NCBI GenBank assembly: GCA_963761615.1
Contig: CAVXGU010000003.1
Coordinates: 1 to 64,000 of the forward strand
DNA length: 64,000 nucleotides
Source of the DNA: CAVXGU01 sp963761615
GTDB taxonomy: Bacteria > Acidobacteriota > Vicinamibacteria > Vicinamibacterales > CAVVIG01
Direction of reading: 5' to 3'
Position numbers and translations under genes: made by a program. Under the pieces are notes generated by a model. It searched no databases. It had not been told where the DNA came from and worked only from the letters and a program-made list of their open reading frames with translations. This document shows positions 18,301 to 26,024 of the stretch, one piece after another (position 1 is the first letter of the stretch; each line of letters starts with the position of its first letter).

Positions 18301-19559
18301 CGAATCGACTCGAGCGCCAGGATCGGCCCGGCAGTGGCGCGCAGCAGCGCGGTCGCGGCGTCCAGCATCGCCTTCTGCGCATCCGCCGTCTTGCTGCCGA
18401 GCCAGGCCGTGCGCGCCTTCGCGAACGCCCGGAGCTGCACCCCGAAGTTGGCGAAGTCGTCGGGTCCGAGCCTGTCGATCGAGTACCACGCCGGAAAGGT
18501 GACACCGAGCGAGCCCGCCTTGTAGAGCTTCACGAGGTCGCGAATGGCGAGTCCGAGGTCGAGCAGCTCGCGCTGCGCCGCCGTCACCCTGGCCTTGACG
18601 CCGTGCGAGTCGAGATACGCCAGGATCCACGACGCGTAGACCGCGTCCAGGTGAAACGGCGTCGGGATGTGGTCGCCGGTCCTCGCGTCGCCCCGGAAAG
18701 CCTTGAGGGGATCCGCTCCCGGAAACGCCGCCGCGAGCGCGGCGTACACCGTCTTGACGAAGTCGTGCGAGTACTCCGCCGGCGCCCAGACGGAGAGGAG
18801 AACGGCCGTCGCCTGGACGATCTTGCTGCCCTGTCCGAAGCGATCGCGCCCGTCCGGCGTCACGACGACGCCGTCGAACCCGAAGTAGATGTGCGCGGGA
18901 TCGTGGAGATCGGGGAGAACGAAGGACGGATTGGGATCGAGCGTGCGGCTGACCAGGGATCCCGGGGTCCGCCCGATCGCGATCGGACGTCCGGCGTCGA
19001 GTTGCGCTGCCGCGTGTTCCGCTTCGCGCTCGGACTCGTCGCCTGGCTGGCTGATGGCGCCGCGCCGGCGAGGCCCGGGGGCCGCCGCCTGTCTGGTGTG
19101 AACCAGCTCGTGCCCGAGGAGCTTCCGGCCGGTACGGCTCCCGGGATCGAACTGTCCGTCGCGGAAGACGATGTGCGGACCGACGGTGTAGGCGAGCGCG
19201 CCGACCGCGCGCGCCGACTCCGACGCCAACGACCCGGTGTGAACCCGGACGTCGCCCAGATCCACGCCGAAGAGGGGTTCGAAGTGGTCGCGCGTCGAAG
19301 CGTCCAGCGTCTTACCGGGCTCGTCGAGCGCACCGGCGACGGACCGGGGAATCTCCCCGGGCGCGGGATCCGTCGCCGCGCGCTGCAGGCCTTCCCGCTC
19401 CTCCTCCTCGCACGCCGCGCACTTCCGGCGCAGCGACGACGATCCGAGCGTCAAGGCGAGCCACAGCGGATTGACTTCGGCCGGCGGACGGCTGCGATCG
19501 CCGCGTTCGGTCTCGTGGGCGGCGGGGTCGGCAGCCGATTTCGCCGCGGCGGTCTTCAC
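15351..19559 (-). CDS. DUF4157 eCIS effector with C-terminal SHH-like nuclease toxin
   Basis: This 1402-residue protein has a disordered N-terminus with a cysteine motif RRKCAACEEEE. The DUF4157 domain lies at about 75-160: FEPLFGVDLGDVRVHTG, then YTVGPHIVF and the zinc-protease-like HELVHTRQ near 149-156. DUF4157 is a hallmark of eCIS cargo. A long middle region follows, with a coiled coil at about 700-820 and hydrophobic segments near 940-1030 (VVAAPFTGGASLVLMVPAGL). The last 160 residues contain FFQSHHGIQDAW (about 1275) and SHAGSPHQRVTARQ (about 1316), the pattern of SHH-type HNH/Endo VII toxins. The SUKH gene follows at once. A DNase role is inferred. Confidence 0.75.
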   Translation of the reverse strand: MKTAAAKSAADPAAHETERGDRSRPPAEVNPLWLALTLGSSSLRRKCAACEEEEREGLQRAATDPAPGEIPRSVAGALDEPGKTLDASTRDHFEPLFGVDLGDVRVHTGSLASESARAVGALAYTVGPHIVFRDGQFDPGSRTGRKLLGHELVHTRQAAAPGPRRRGAISQPGDESEREAEHAAAQLDAGRPIAIGRTPGSLVSRTLDPNPSFVLPDLHDPAHIYFGFDGVVVTPDGRDRFGQGSKIVQATAVLLSVWAPAEYSHDFVKTVYAALAAAFPGADPLKAFRGDARTGDHIPTPFHLDAVYASWILAYLDSHGVKARVTAAQRELLDLGLAIRDLVKLYKAGSLGVTFPAWYSIDRLGPDDFANFGVQLRAFAKARTAWLGSKTADAQKAMLDAATALLRATAGPILALESIRKDADLAGHPAYTLIWSTAAPAKVEVGQALPGAPAAGTSTAGTPAPPTQAPNPKFALAFFGFARTQGDLLAQVDDPSDGPKARRTLLDEFIEWVPQAMAVAPADTKIFDSPAMANLRPHPARLFAVPPIGPPLFDAAIQSDYHFTMQMDFPDVFSAMVQFSFAWERLKVNDKQMHAAVDFSKEKGETPSLGEVASLRYKRVGQYAYEDISRTIGTYTNLVGPPGQSVELVALNSAFRFLGTTFRLAADALTTPRDEKPIAFPDGEGLYIVTCRANQVERGKGFIRAQSVAWMPVFVRDAGQMAEIRLAAAVSDREAAKKRLDEIRKLLANPKTPDRDALVAEGEALDKSLRSHAEALEAQYNALTTRKQDLEKQIASLEGNPDKAGDVWRLREELRAVERQLDPVADIRKTREGRASKLKDAQDLTAVFVSDEGQTLYLALEAARESRDPATQTETWYVADGTTAKGGEATGTGKGAHARTDAILAAALDILEGDKGYGRGQLSIQIGSESFNRRVAESSGKMVLEAMEGVATALSVAAVVAAPFTGGASLVLMVPAGLIGAAPSAYRIVRNVKDGTFRLDLEFAMDVVNIVGSLAGLGEAAVPVRFVRVGQALLVIGAGANGLGVLLMGAQIMEQLLSLSDLPPGMRAARILQIIGQAMLQAGIMVGAHLIEQARAGHVEGAIQGSEGPKLPEHVQKAFEDWRASLQPETRTALDADPSLEQLYREMDPRVRRALTLCASDCVPTKPRPTADDIKRIYESIDRLGLAPGDQGLREYLHRNRNDLTAAVDALEKAKTPADAVRVFERSIASHAEGGNATLTADRRWSYKRDSDGVVVLEYTIAPHGDNTDFGSSGFFQSHHGIQDAWAIDAGLEKYGYARDDCPAILLRDSHAGSPHQRVTARQKARESGRSTSTYDQERMNLRNDMVAAEVPTKYQEELLRQSDKYFEGIYNQMERALRAQGVTDVDAQLKRVFGGWYPGRP

Positions 19560-19568
19560 GGCGGCTCC

Positions 19569-19793
19569 CTATCCGTTCCCGCCGCCCGCGCGTGCGACCG
19601 GTTCCTCCTCCTTGGACGCGCCGCCGCAGGCGCACCGCTGCAGCTGGGCGCCCGAACTCCAGGCCGGCGCCAACGCGAGCGTCCGCGACGCCGCGCTCTG
19701 CGGCCGCGCGCGCGCCGGCGCCGGACGGGTCCCGGGCGCCGGCCGGCCTGCCGGCTCGCGTCCCCGGGTCTCCATCGACGCGTTGGCGCCCAT
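19569..19793 (-). CDS. Small 74-residue eCIS leader-like peptide with Cys motif
   Basis: The short frame from ATG 19793 encodes RTLALAPAWSSGAQLQRCACGGASKEEE near its end. This strongly resembles the N-terminal leaders of DUF4157 proteins (LQR followed by CxC-GG and acidic residues), but no DUF4157 domain follows. It starts 2 bases after the stop of the large fibre-like gene and ends 9 bases before the DUF4157 effector. It may be a detached delivery signal, a chaperone-like peptide or a remnant of a deleted effector. Its position in a dense operon supports real translation. Confidence 0.55.
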   Translation of the reverse strand: MGANASMETRGREPAGRPAPGTRPAPARARPQSAASRTLALAPAWSSGAQLQRCACGGASKEEEPVARAGGGNG

Positions 19794-19795
19794 GC

Positions 19796-22700
19796 TCAGA
19801 CCTTCGCCACCATCAGCAGCAGCACCGACGGCGGCAGGGCCGCAGGCCACGTGCCGGCGAACGTCGCGCTGTCCACTTTCGCGCCTGGCGTGATGGCGTG
19901 CGTGATCGTGCCGCCCACCGAAACACGATTCGCGGAGTCGCCGCTCGACGCCCCGGATTGCAGGATCACGAAGCCCCGGCGCACGGCCTTGCTCGAGACC
20001 TTCGACTTGAAGTTCGCCAGCACGGCGGCGTCGTCCACCGAGAGGCTGCCGCCGGCGTCCACCGTGAACGTCGCCGGACCAAGGTCCGCGTTCTCCTGCA
20101 TCCCGAGCATGGCGGCAAGGTCCGCCTCGCTCAGGCCGACCGCGCTGACGATCTTGTCCATGAAGCCGGGATTGACGGCGAATACCCGCTGGGCTTCGGC
20201 GGGGGCGATCGTGATGAACAGCATGATCCCGTCGGCGTCCGCCGGCAGGGCGCCCTCCGGATACGGCACGATCGCCGACTCCTGCGCCGAGGCGTCCTCG
20301 CGGCTGTCGGCGATGATGGCGCCTTCGACCGTTTTCACGCGGGCGAGCTGGAGCGCCGCGTCGGCTTCTCCGACGGCACCGGCGGCCGCGTAGTAGATCG
20401 CCCGTCCCGCCTGGAACGTCCGCCAGTCGGTCTCGATCGCGGCCGGGTCGGTCTTCGCGGTTGCCGCGCCGCCATCGAAGGTCACGACCAGCGGCGTCCG
20501 GTCGGACTGCTCCTTGAGGAGCGCGTTGATCCAGTTGACCAGCTTCGTCGGGTCCGCGTTCTTGCGGTTGCTCTCGAAGTCGCTGACGTACTTCTGCGCC
20601 TCGTCCGGGTTCCTGGCCGTGATGTTCACCACGCGGTACCGGCGTGGCGGCTGAACGACGACAGGCGTCTCGACCGCGCACGTCTTCTCGCGCCGCCGGA
20701 CGAAGGCCACCCAGTCGCGGACGGCCTGGATCGTCAACTCGGTTGCCCCGCCCGGCTGGGCGGGGAAGAGGTCCCCTTCCGCCGTGGCCTTGATCCCGGG
20801 CTCGCTCACGATCAGGGCGGCCTGGACCAGACCGAGTCCGGCCTCCGCCGCGCGATGGAAGCGATTGGCGGCGTTGACGACGTCGGCGTCCGCGACCAGG
20901 TCGATGCGCCCGGCCACCACCGGCGCGGCCCACGTGCCTTCGACGAACGCAATCTCGTAGCCGATGCGCGAGCCGCCGCCGCCGGTCGTCTTCGCGATCC
21001 GCACGGCCGACGTATTCCCGGGCAGCTCCAGCACCAGCGCAACCGAACCGTTCGCCCCGTCGCCCGTGTAGGCGAAGCGGACCGGCCAGTTGCCGCGCTC
21101 GGTCACCAGGTACTCGGTGGTCTTCTGCTGGCCCTGGTTCTCCTTGAGCAGGCCGACGGCGTAGATGCCGTTGAGCGTTCCGAACAGGACCGGGCCGGCC
21201 GGCGCGGTCTCGACCCGCGCGATCGTCACCGTGCCGTGAAAGCTCAGCTCGACGGCCTCGGGAGACTGCGGGTGCATGCCGAGCACGATCCGCAGCGCCG
21301 CGGCCGTCTGCTGGCCGATCGTGAGCGTCTCGATGGCCTTCTCCGCGCGCGCGGTCAGCCAGAGGCCGTCGACGGTGCCGTACGCCGTGGGGAGCCTGAC
21401 GATGGCGGTCTCGTCGAGCGAATCGAGCCTGTTCATCCGGACCGCGTCGGTGTACGCGGCCGCGTTCGAGCCCGCCATGTTCAGCAGACTGTCGAAGCGC
21501 GCCGGGGTGGCCTTCGGCTGGTTGACGAACGCGTTCGACCCGACGTCGCCCGTGAAGGTCAGCGGTTTCGCTTTCGGGCTCGCGAAGCCGCGCGCCATCG
21601 TCGCCAGCTTGGCGACGACTTCCTCGCTGAGCCCGGCGCACGCGAGGCAGAGCGCCGATCCGCCGGAGGCGAGCGCCTCCTCGCGGGCCGCGCCCTCGTA
21701 GACGAGCCCGCCGGTCTGCCGCGTGCTGAAGCGGATGCTCGCGTCGTAGACGTCCGCGGCCGGCGCCGTGGCCACCGTCGCCTTCCCGTCTGGCACGAGG
21801 ATGTCGACGTGCGGCTTGTCGTCCGGATTGTCGAGGCCCTCGACGAGCGAGATGCGGTCCATGTGCTGTCGTTCTTCGACCGCGTGCGCGACGTAGTCGG
21901 CCGTGGTGATGCAGAAGCGCAGGTCGAGGCCCTCGCCGAGAAGCGCGCGCACCTGATCGTTCACCGTGACCTGGCTGCCCGTCACGACGGGCAGGTAGCC
22001 GGCCGACGGCATCTCGATGATGCCGCCGCGGATCAGGATGCGATCCGTCGGCCGTGCAGGCGCCTTCGCCGTGTTGAGGACGACCTGCAGCCGGTCGCGC
22101 AGATCGGTGATCTGGCTCATCGACAGCGTGAGCAGCGGCGGCTGGCCCGAAGGCGCGCTGTCGAGAGCCGGAAGGTCCCGGTAGGCGACGAGTCCGGATC
22201 GCACCTGGTCGATGAGCTGCGCGGCGTCGCCGAGCACCTTGTACTGGGGGGCACACGGATCGGACTGGCGGCTGCCTGGCGCCTGGATCCCCGAGAGCAG
22301 GTCGGCCAGCTGACACTGGAACTGGAGAATCTGCGCCAGGAACACGTCGCACGGCCGCATCCGCATCCGCCACTGCCAGTACCGCCGCGCCGGCGCCTCG
22401 ATCCGCTCGCGGCGGACGATCCAGGCGTCGAGGAACACCGTCGTCGATCCGGCGCGGGCCACGACGGCAAGGGGCACCTCGCAGCACGCGGCGGCGTAGG
22501 ACGCGCCGGCGCACCAGACGTCGGAGAGCAGGCCGGCGCGCGAGACGGCGTCCGGGTGCCGGCGCACCTCGTCGGCGAACCACGAGTGCGCCACCTTCGA
22601 GCGCAGGTACAGATCGGCGCCGATGTTCACGGCCTTCGACGTCGGGAACGGCGTCGAGAGCTGGAGCGGGATGGCGCGAAGGACGATGCCGTCGAGGCGG

Positions 22701-23263
22701 TACGGCCGGTCGGTCGACGTGACGCACGCCTCTTCGCAGAGCTTGCCGTAGACGTCGGACTGGCCGCACAGGGCTTCGGCCGCGCAGATGGCAATGACGT
22801 AGACGTCGCTGATCGCCAGCACGGTCGCCGGCGGCGGGGCCGCCGCTTCCACGCAGTCGCTGAAGGCGGCGCCGCCGGCAGCCGACGCCCCCTTCGAAAG
22901 TGTCACGCGCTTGGCCTGCGACGCGTCGATCAGTGCCTGAATGCTCTCGGTGACGGTGGACTGCAGGAGCAGCACTTTGCCCGAGGAATCGATCGCGAGG
23001 CCGGGGTCGATCTGGACCGTGTCGCCCTTGCCCAGGCTGGTGTCGTAGCCGTACACGACGCCGGCACCCAGCCCCTGGTTCGACAGCGCGACCAGCTGGC
23101 GCAAGTACCGCTGCTCGACGTCGAAGTCGTCGGCGCGCAGGAACTTGCCGTCGAAGTAGTTCAGACGCCTGAGCGGCGTCGACGTCTCGATCACCGTCAC
23201 CCCGCTGGCGTCTCCCACCAGCAGCAGTTGTGCGCCGTTGTCCTGGGTCGAGGTCGAAGCCAT
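19796..23263 (-). CDS. Large eCIS fibre/baseplate-associated protein
   Basis: This 1155-residue protein starts at ATG 23263, about 7 bases after a strong AAGAGGAG site. The N-terminal domain (about 25-110) reads LRRLNYFDGKFLRADDFDVE, NQGLGAGVVYG, then DPGLAIDSSGK. This pattern recurs in proteins near the end of eCIS clusters and resembles the next upstream gene. Downstream come a cysteine-rich middle part and a C-terminal half of repeated alpha/beta segments without a domain I can name. No membrane segments are seen. Fibre or receptor-binding function is inferred from position and size. Confidence 0.6.
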   Translation of the reverse strand: MASTSTQDNGAQLLLVGDASGVTVIETSTPLRRLNYFDGKFLRADDFDVEQRYLRQLVALSNQGLGAGVVYGYDTSLGKGDTVQIDPGLAIDSSGKVLLLQSTVTESIQALIDASQAKRVTLSKGASAAGGAAFSDCVEAAAPPPATVLAISDVYVIAICAAEALCGQSDVYGKLCEEACVTSTDRPYRLDGIVLRAIPLQLSTPFPTSKAVNIGADLYLRSKVAHSWFADEVRRHPDAVSRAGLLSDVWCAGASYAAACCEVPLAVVARAGSTTVFLDAWIVRRERIEAPARRYWQWRMRMRPCDVFLAQILQFQCQLADLLSGIQAPGSRQSDPCAPQYKVLGDAAQLIDQVRSGLVAYRDLPALDSAPSGQPPLLTLSMSQITDLRDRLQVVLNTAKAPARPTDRILIRGGIIEMPSAGYLPVVTGSQVTVNDQVRALLGEGLDLRFCITTADYVAHAVEERQHMDRISLVEGLDNPDDKPHVDILVPDGKATVATAPAADVYDASIRFSTRQTGGLVYEGAAREEALASGGSALCLACAGLSEEVVAKLATMARGFASPKAKPLTFTGDVGSNAFVNQPKATPARFDSLLNMAGSNAAAYTDAVRMNRLDSLDETAIVRLPTAYGTVDGLWLTARAEKAIETLTIGQQTAAALRIVLGMHPQSPEAVELSFHGTVTIARVETAPAGPVLFGTLNGIYAVGLLKENQGQQKTTEYLVTERGNWPVRFAYTGDGANGSVALVLELPGNTSAVRIAKTTGGGGSRIGYEIAFVEGTWAAPVVAGRIDLVADADVVNAANRFHRAAEAGLGLVQAALIVSEPGIKATAEGDLFPAQPGGATELTIQAVRDWVAFVRRREKTCAVETPVVVQPPRRYRVVNITARNPDEAQKYVSDFESNRKNADPTKLVNWINALLKEQSDRTPLVVTFDGGAATAKTDPAAIETDWRTFQAGRAIYYAAAGAVGEADAALQLARVKTVEGAIIADSREDASAQESAIVPYPEGALPADADGIMLFITIAPAEAQRVFAVNPGFMDKIVSAVGLSEADLAAMLGMQENADLGPATFTVDAGGSLSVDDAAVLANFKSKVSSKAVRRGFVILQSGASSGDSANRVSVGGTITHAITPGAKVDSATFAGTWPAALPPSVLLLMVAKV

Positions 23264-23265
23264 CG

Positions 23266-24630
23266 CTAGCTCCTCTTGAACATCTTCACGAAATCGATGC
23301 CGTCGTCGGCGCCGCCCGCTCCGGGCGCGCCGAGGGGCACGTAGTTGTCGGCGGCGAGAAGGGGAGTCGGACCGGTGCCGCGGATGATCAGCCGCACCCA
23401 GTCGCCCTGGGGCGCCTCCTTGAGATCCACCTTCATGCTCCCGTCGCCCTGCAGCGTTACGGCCTTGACGTCGACGACGCTCCAGCCGTCCTCGTCGTCG
23501 TAGGTCGAGATGGCAAACCCTTCCGGATCGAGCGTCGCCGGCGCAATCGGGCGGCTCGTCGTGAACGTGACGGACTTGGTGTCCAGCGTGGCGCCCGTCA
23601 CCGTCGGGCCGGTGGGCGAGCCCGGCGTCCCCGGAGCTCCGGTGCCCGTGCCGCTGCCCGTGCCCGTTCCGGTGCCCGTCGAGCCCGACGCACCGGCGCC
23701 GCAGCACGGTCCGCACAGCAGCTCCTGGATCGTCGCCGTCGCGATGTGCGACGGCCGCACGGTGACGACGGGGACGGGCAGCGGCGCGGCCAGCGCCCAT
23801 CCACCATCCTGTGTCGGGCGGACGATGATGCCCGGCAGGTCGGCCAGGACGACTTCGGTCGGATCCTCCGGGAAGATCGAAGCTGGCTCGCTGGCCGTGG
23901 CCGCCTGGGGGACGAGGTCGATCTCGTCGAGCGCGGCGAACTCGCGCAGCGCCGCGAGGTACGCCATTGGCTGCTGGACGGCCGGGAGGGCCTGGATCGA
24001 TTGGCGCCGCGCCGCCGCGTCGGCGTACGCCGGGCTGTCGGCCTCGATGCCGAAGAGGACGCGCAGGCGGTGGTAGCCGCGATCCTTCTCCGGCGCCAGT
24101 CCCGGACGGATGAGCAGCTCGATCGTCTCGAACACGCGCGAGAACTCCGTGTCGGTCTGCGATCCGGCGCACGGCTCGACGATCGCCGGCACCGGGCGCG
24201 TGAGGCAGGCCTTGAAGCGCGCGACGACGTGCGCGTCGAAGGACTTGCCGCCGGCGTCGACGTCGGCGAAGGTGAAGTCCTGGTCCTTCTGGTGCTCGGC
24301 GTACCACTTGCCGAGGTCGAGGCAGGCGAGTCGGTCGAGGTGCAGCTCGTGGCCGGCGGCATCGAGCGCGAGGCCGCGGTCGACGGTGAGCTCGTTGTGG
24401 GCGTTGCACGCGACGTTCAGTCCCCACACCACGCCTTCGCGGTGGAGCCACGCGTTGTGCAGGCGGATCTTGCCCCGCGGGTAGGCCTGACCCGTCTCGA
24501 GGTCGTCGACCCCGAGCAGCATGCCGAAGTGGAACTGCAGCGCCGTGAACGGGCTCACGGGCAGCAGACCGCTCTCCTGGCCCTGGCCGGCCGCCTCGCA
24601 CGCGGTCTTGTCGACAATGGTGATCGGCAT
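23266..24630 (-). CDS. eCIS fibre-like protein with Gly/Thr linker
   Basis: This 454-residue protein has an N-terminal domain paralogous to that of the following gene: FHFGMLLGVDDLETGQAYPR, WLHREGVVWGLNV, then DRGLALDAAGHEL. A Cys-containing CGPCCG and a simple-sequence linker of Gly, Thr and Ser (about 327-352) separate it from a beta-rich C-terminal domain of about 100 residues (GATLDTKSVTFTTSRPIAP onward). That domain resembles Ig-like or big-type modules on cell-surface fibres. It ends 2 bases before the next start. The role in tail fibre or baseplate decoration is inferred. Confidence 0.6.
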   Translation of the reverse strand: MPITIVDKTACEAAGQGQESGLLPVSPFTALQFHFGMLLGVDDLETGQAYPRGKIRLHNAWLHREGVVWGLNVACNAHNELTVDRGLALDAAGHELHLDRLACLDLGKWYAEHQKDQDFTFADVDAGGKSFDAHVVARFKACLTRPVPAIVEPCAGSQTDTEFSRVFETIELLIRPGLAPEKDRGYHRLRVLFGIEADSPAYADAAARRQSIQALPAVQQPMAYLAALREFAALDEIDLVPQAATASEPASIFPEDPTEVVLADLPGIIVRPTQDGGWALAAPLPVPVVTVRPSHIATATIQELLCGPCCGAGASGSTGTGTGTGSGTGTGAPGTPGSPTGPTVTGATLDTKSVTFTTSRPIAPATLDPEGFAISTYDDEDGWSVVDVKAVTLQGDGSMKVDLKEAPQGDWVRLIIRGTGPTPLLAADNYVPLGAPGAGGADDGIDFVKMFKRS

Positions 24631-24641
24631 CGCGGGATCTC

Positions 24642-26015
24642 CTAGTAGCTGTCTCCCCGGATGGCGCTGGGGAGCCGGGACGCGACGGCGGCCTGCGCGG
24701 CGTCGAGCAGACGCTGCTGGTAGGCGATCGCGTCGCCGCGGAAGTCGGCGCGCCGGCTCGACACGGCCGCAGCCGCGAGCGCCGTCGTGTAGTCGCCCTC
24801 CGCGGTGTCCATGGTGGACACGAGCGCGGCGGGATCGGTGCCGGCGAGGTCGTTCAGGGCGGCGGTGGCTTCTTCGTAGTCGAGGAGCACGGCCCAGGCC
24901 GCGTCGGGGATGACGGCCTCCCACTGGTCCAGGTCTTTCTTGTTCGCGCCGGCGAACGCGGCGACGGCGCTGGTAAAGGCCGTCTTCGCCGTGTCGACGG
25001 CCGTGCGCTTGGCCGCGACCTGCGCGTTGGTGCCCAGCGTGTCGACGTCGCTGGCAATCGCGTTGAGGACTTCGGCCGCGAGTGCGTCCTCGGCCGTGAA
25101 GATGCCGTTCAGGTCGCCGTCGAGCGTCTCCGCCGTCGGTTCGGCTGCCGCCCCGGCTCCGCTGAGGGCCGTGAGCTGCGCCTTCTCGGCGTCGGTGAGG
25201 ACGTCGGGCACGGTGCCGGTCGCGTCGAGCTCGATGGCCTCGAGCCTGCTCATCACGGCCTGCGCCTTCGTATACCGGCTGGCGGCAGTGGCGACGTAGA
25301 GCGCGACCGCCTCCTGCGCCCGCGTGAAGAGCGTGCCCTTCTCTGAGGCAGCGCCCGCCAGTCCCGCGTCGGCCGCGTTTCCGGCGGCGAGGGCGTCCTG
25401 CGCGTGCTGGACGAGCGTCTTCAGGCTCGGGAGCCGGTTGGCGCGGCTGTCGTACCGCTTCTTGGCAATCGCCAGGATCTCGGCCGGGAAGTCCTTGCCG
25501 ATGCGCGTCGCCGCATTGGTGACCGTCGCGCTCGAGCGGTACGCGGCGGCGTCGGTCTTCATCGTCTTGAGCGGGGCGGCGTCCACCGTATTCCGGTACG
25601 CCGTCCGCCTGGCATCGTCGGCCTGGACGGCCGTGAGGGTGGACTGCACGCTGGCAATCCGTGCGCTGGCGCGGGCCAGCGTGGCGCCGGCCGTGTCGGC
25701 GGCGGCCTGCGCGGCGGCCGCCGCGTCCTGGTCGTCGAGCAGCGTGCCCTGCTGTGCGCGCTGTTGGATGATGAGGGTCGTGATCGCCGTGACGAGCGCC
25801 TGTGCGTCGGCCGGGACGGTCGTCGTCGCGAGCCTCGCGCGGTCGGCCGCGATCGCGGCGGTGGTGCCGGCCAGCGCGCGCTGGTCGGTGTCGACGCTCG
25901 CATTCGCGGCGGCGAGCTGGGCCTGCGCCGCCGCAAGGTCGCTCTGCGCGGCGGCTTGTTCGGCCTGGTAGACGGCCAGTTGCTGCTGCCAGTATTGGAG
26001 AAGCGTCACAGCCAC
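24642..26015 (-). CDS. Long alpha-helical coiled-coil protein of the eCIS locus
   Basis: This 457-residue protein is almost entirely alanine-rich heptads, for example YQAEQAAAQSDLAAAQAQLA near residue 15. A globular-looking break lies at about 150-210. There is no signal peptide or membrane segment. Genes of this kind near eCIS ATPases have no assigned job. It could be a second tape-measure-like or fibre-shaft element. It lies 9 bases after the AAA+ gene. Confidence 0.55.
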   Translation of the reverse strand: MAVTLLQYWQQQLAVYQAEQAAAQSDLAAAQAQLAAANASVDTDQRALAGTTAAIAADRARLATTTVPADAQALVTAITTLIIQQRAQQGTLLDDQDAAAAAQAAADTAGATLARASARIASVQSTLTAVQADDARRTAYRNTVDAAPLKTMKTDAAAYRSSATVTNAATRIGKDFPAEILAIAKKRYDSRANRLPSLKTLVQHAQDALAAGNAADAGLAGAASEKGTLFTRAQEAVALYVATAASRYTKAQAVMSRLEAIELDATGTVPDVLTDAEKAQLTALSGAGAAAEPTAETLDGDLNGIFTAEDALAAEVLNAIASDVDTLGTNAQVAAKRTAVDTAKTAFTSAVAAFAGANKKDLDQWEAVIPDAAWAVLLDYEEATAALNDLAGTDPAALVSTMDTAEGDYTTALAAAAVSSRRADFRGDAIAYQQRLLDAAQAAVASRLPSAIRGDSY

Positions 26016-26024
26016 ATCCCTCCC

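Noticed and set aside
15135..20393. Very long plus-strand open frames opposite the eCIS genes (also 19592-23269, 25404-28232, 33030-35144 and 35-36 kb)
   Set aside because: They are antisense to well-supported genes, rich in Arg, Gly and Pro as expected from high-GC shadow frames, and show no family motifs.
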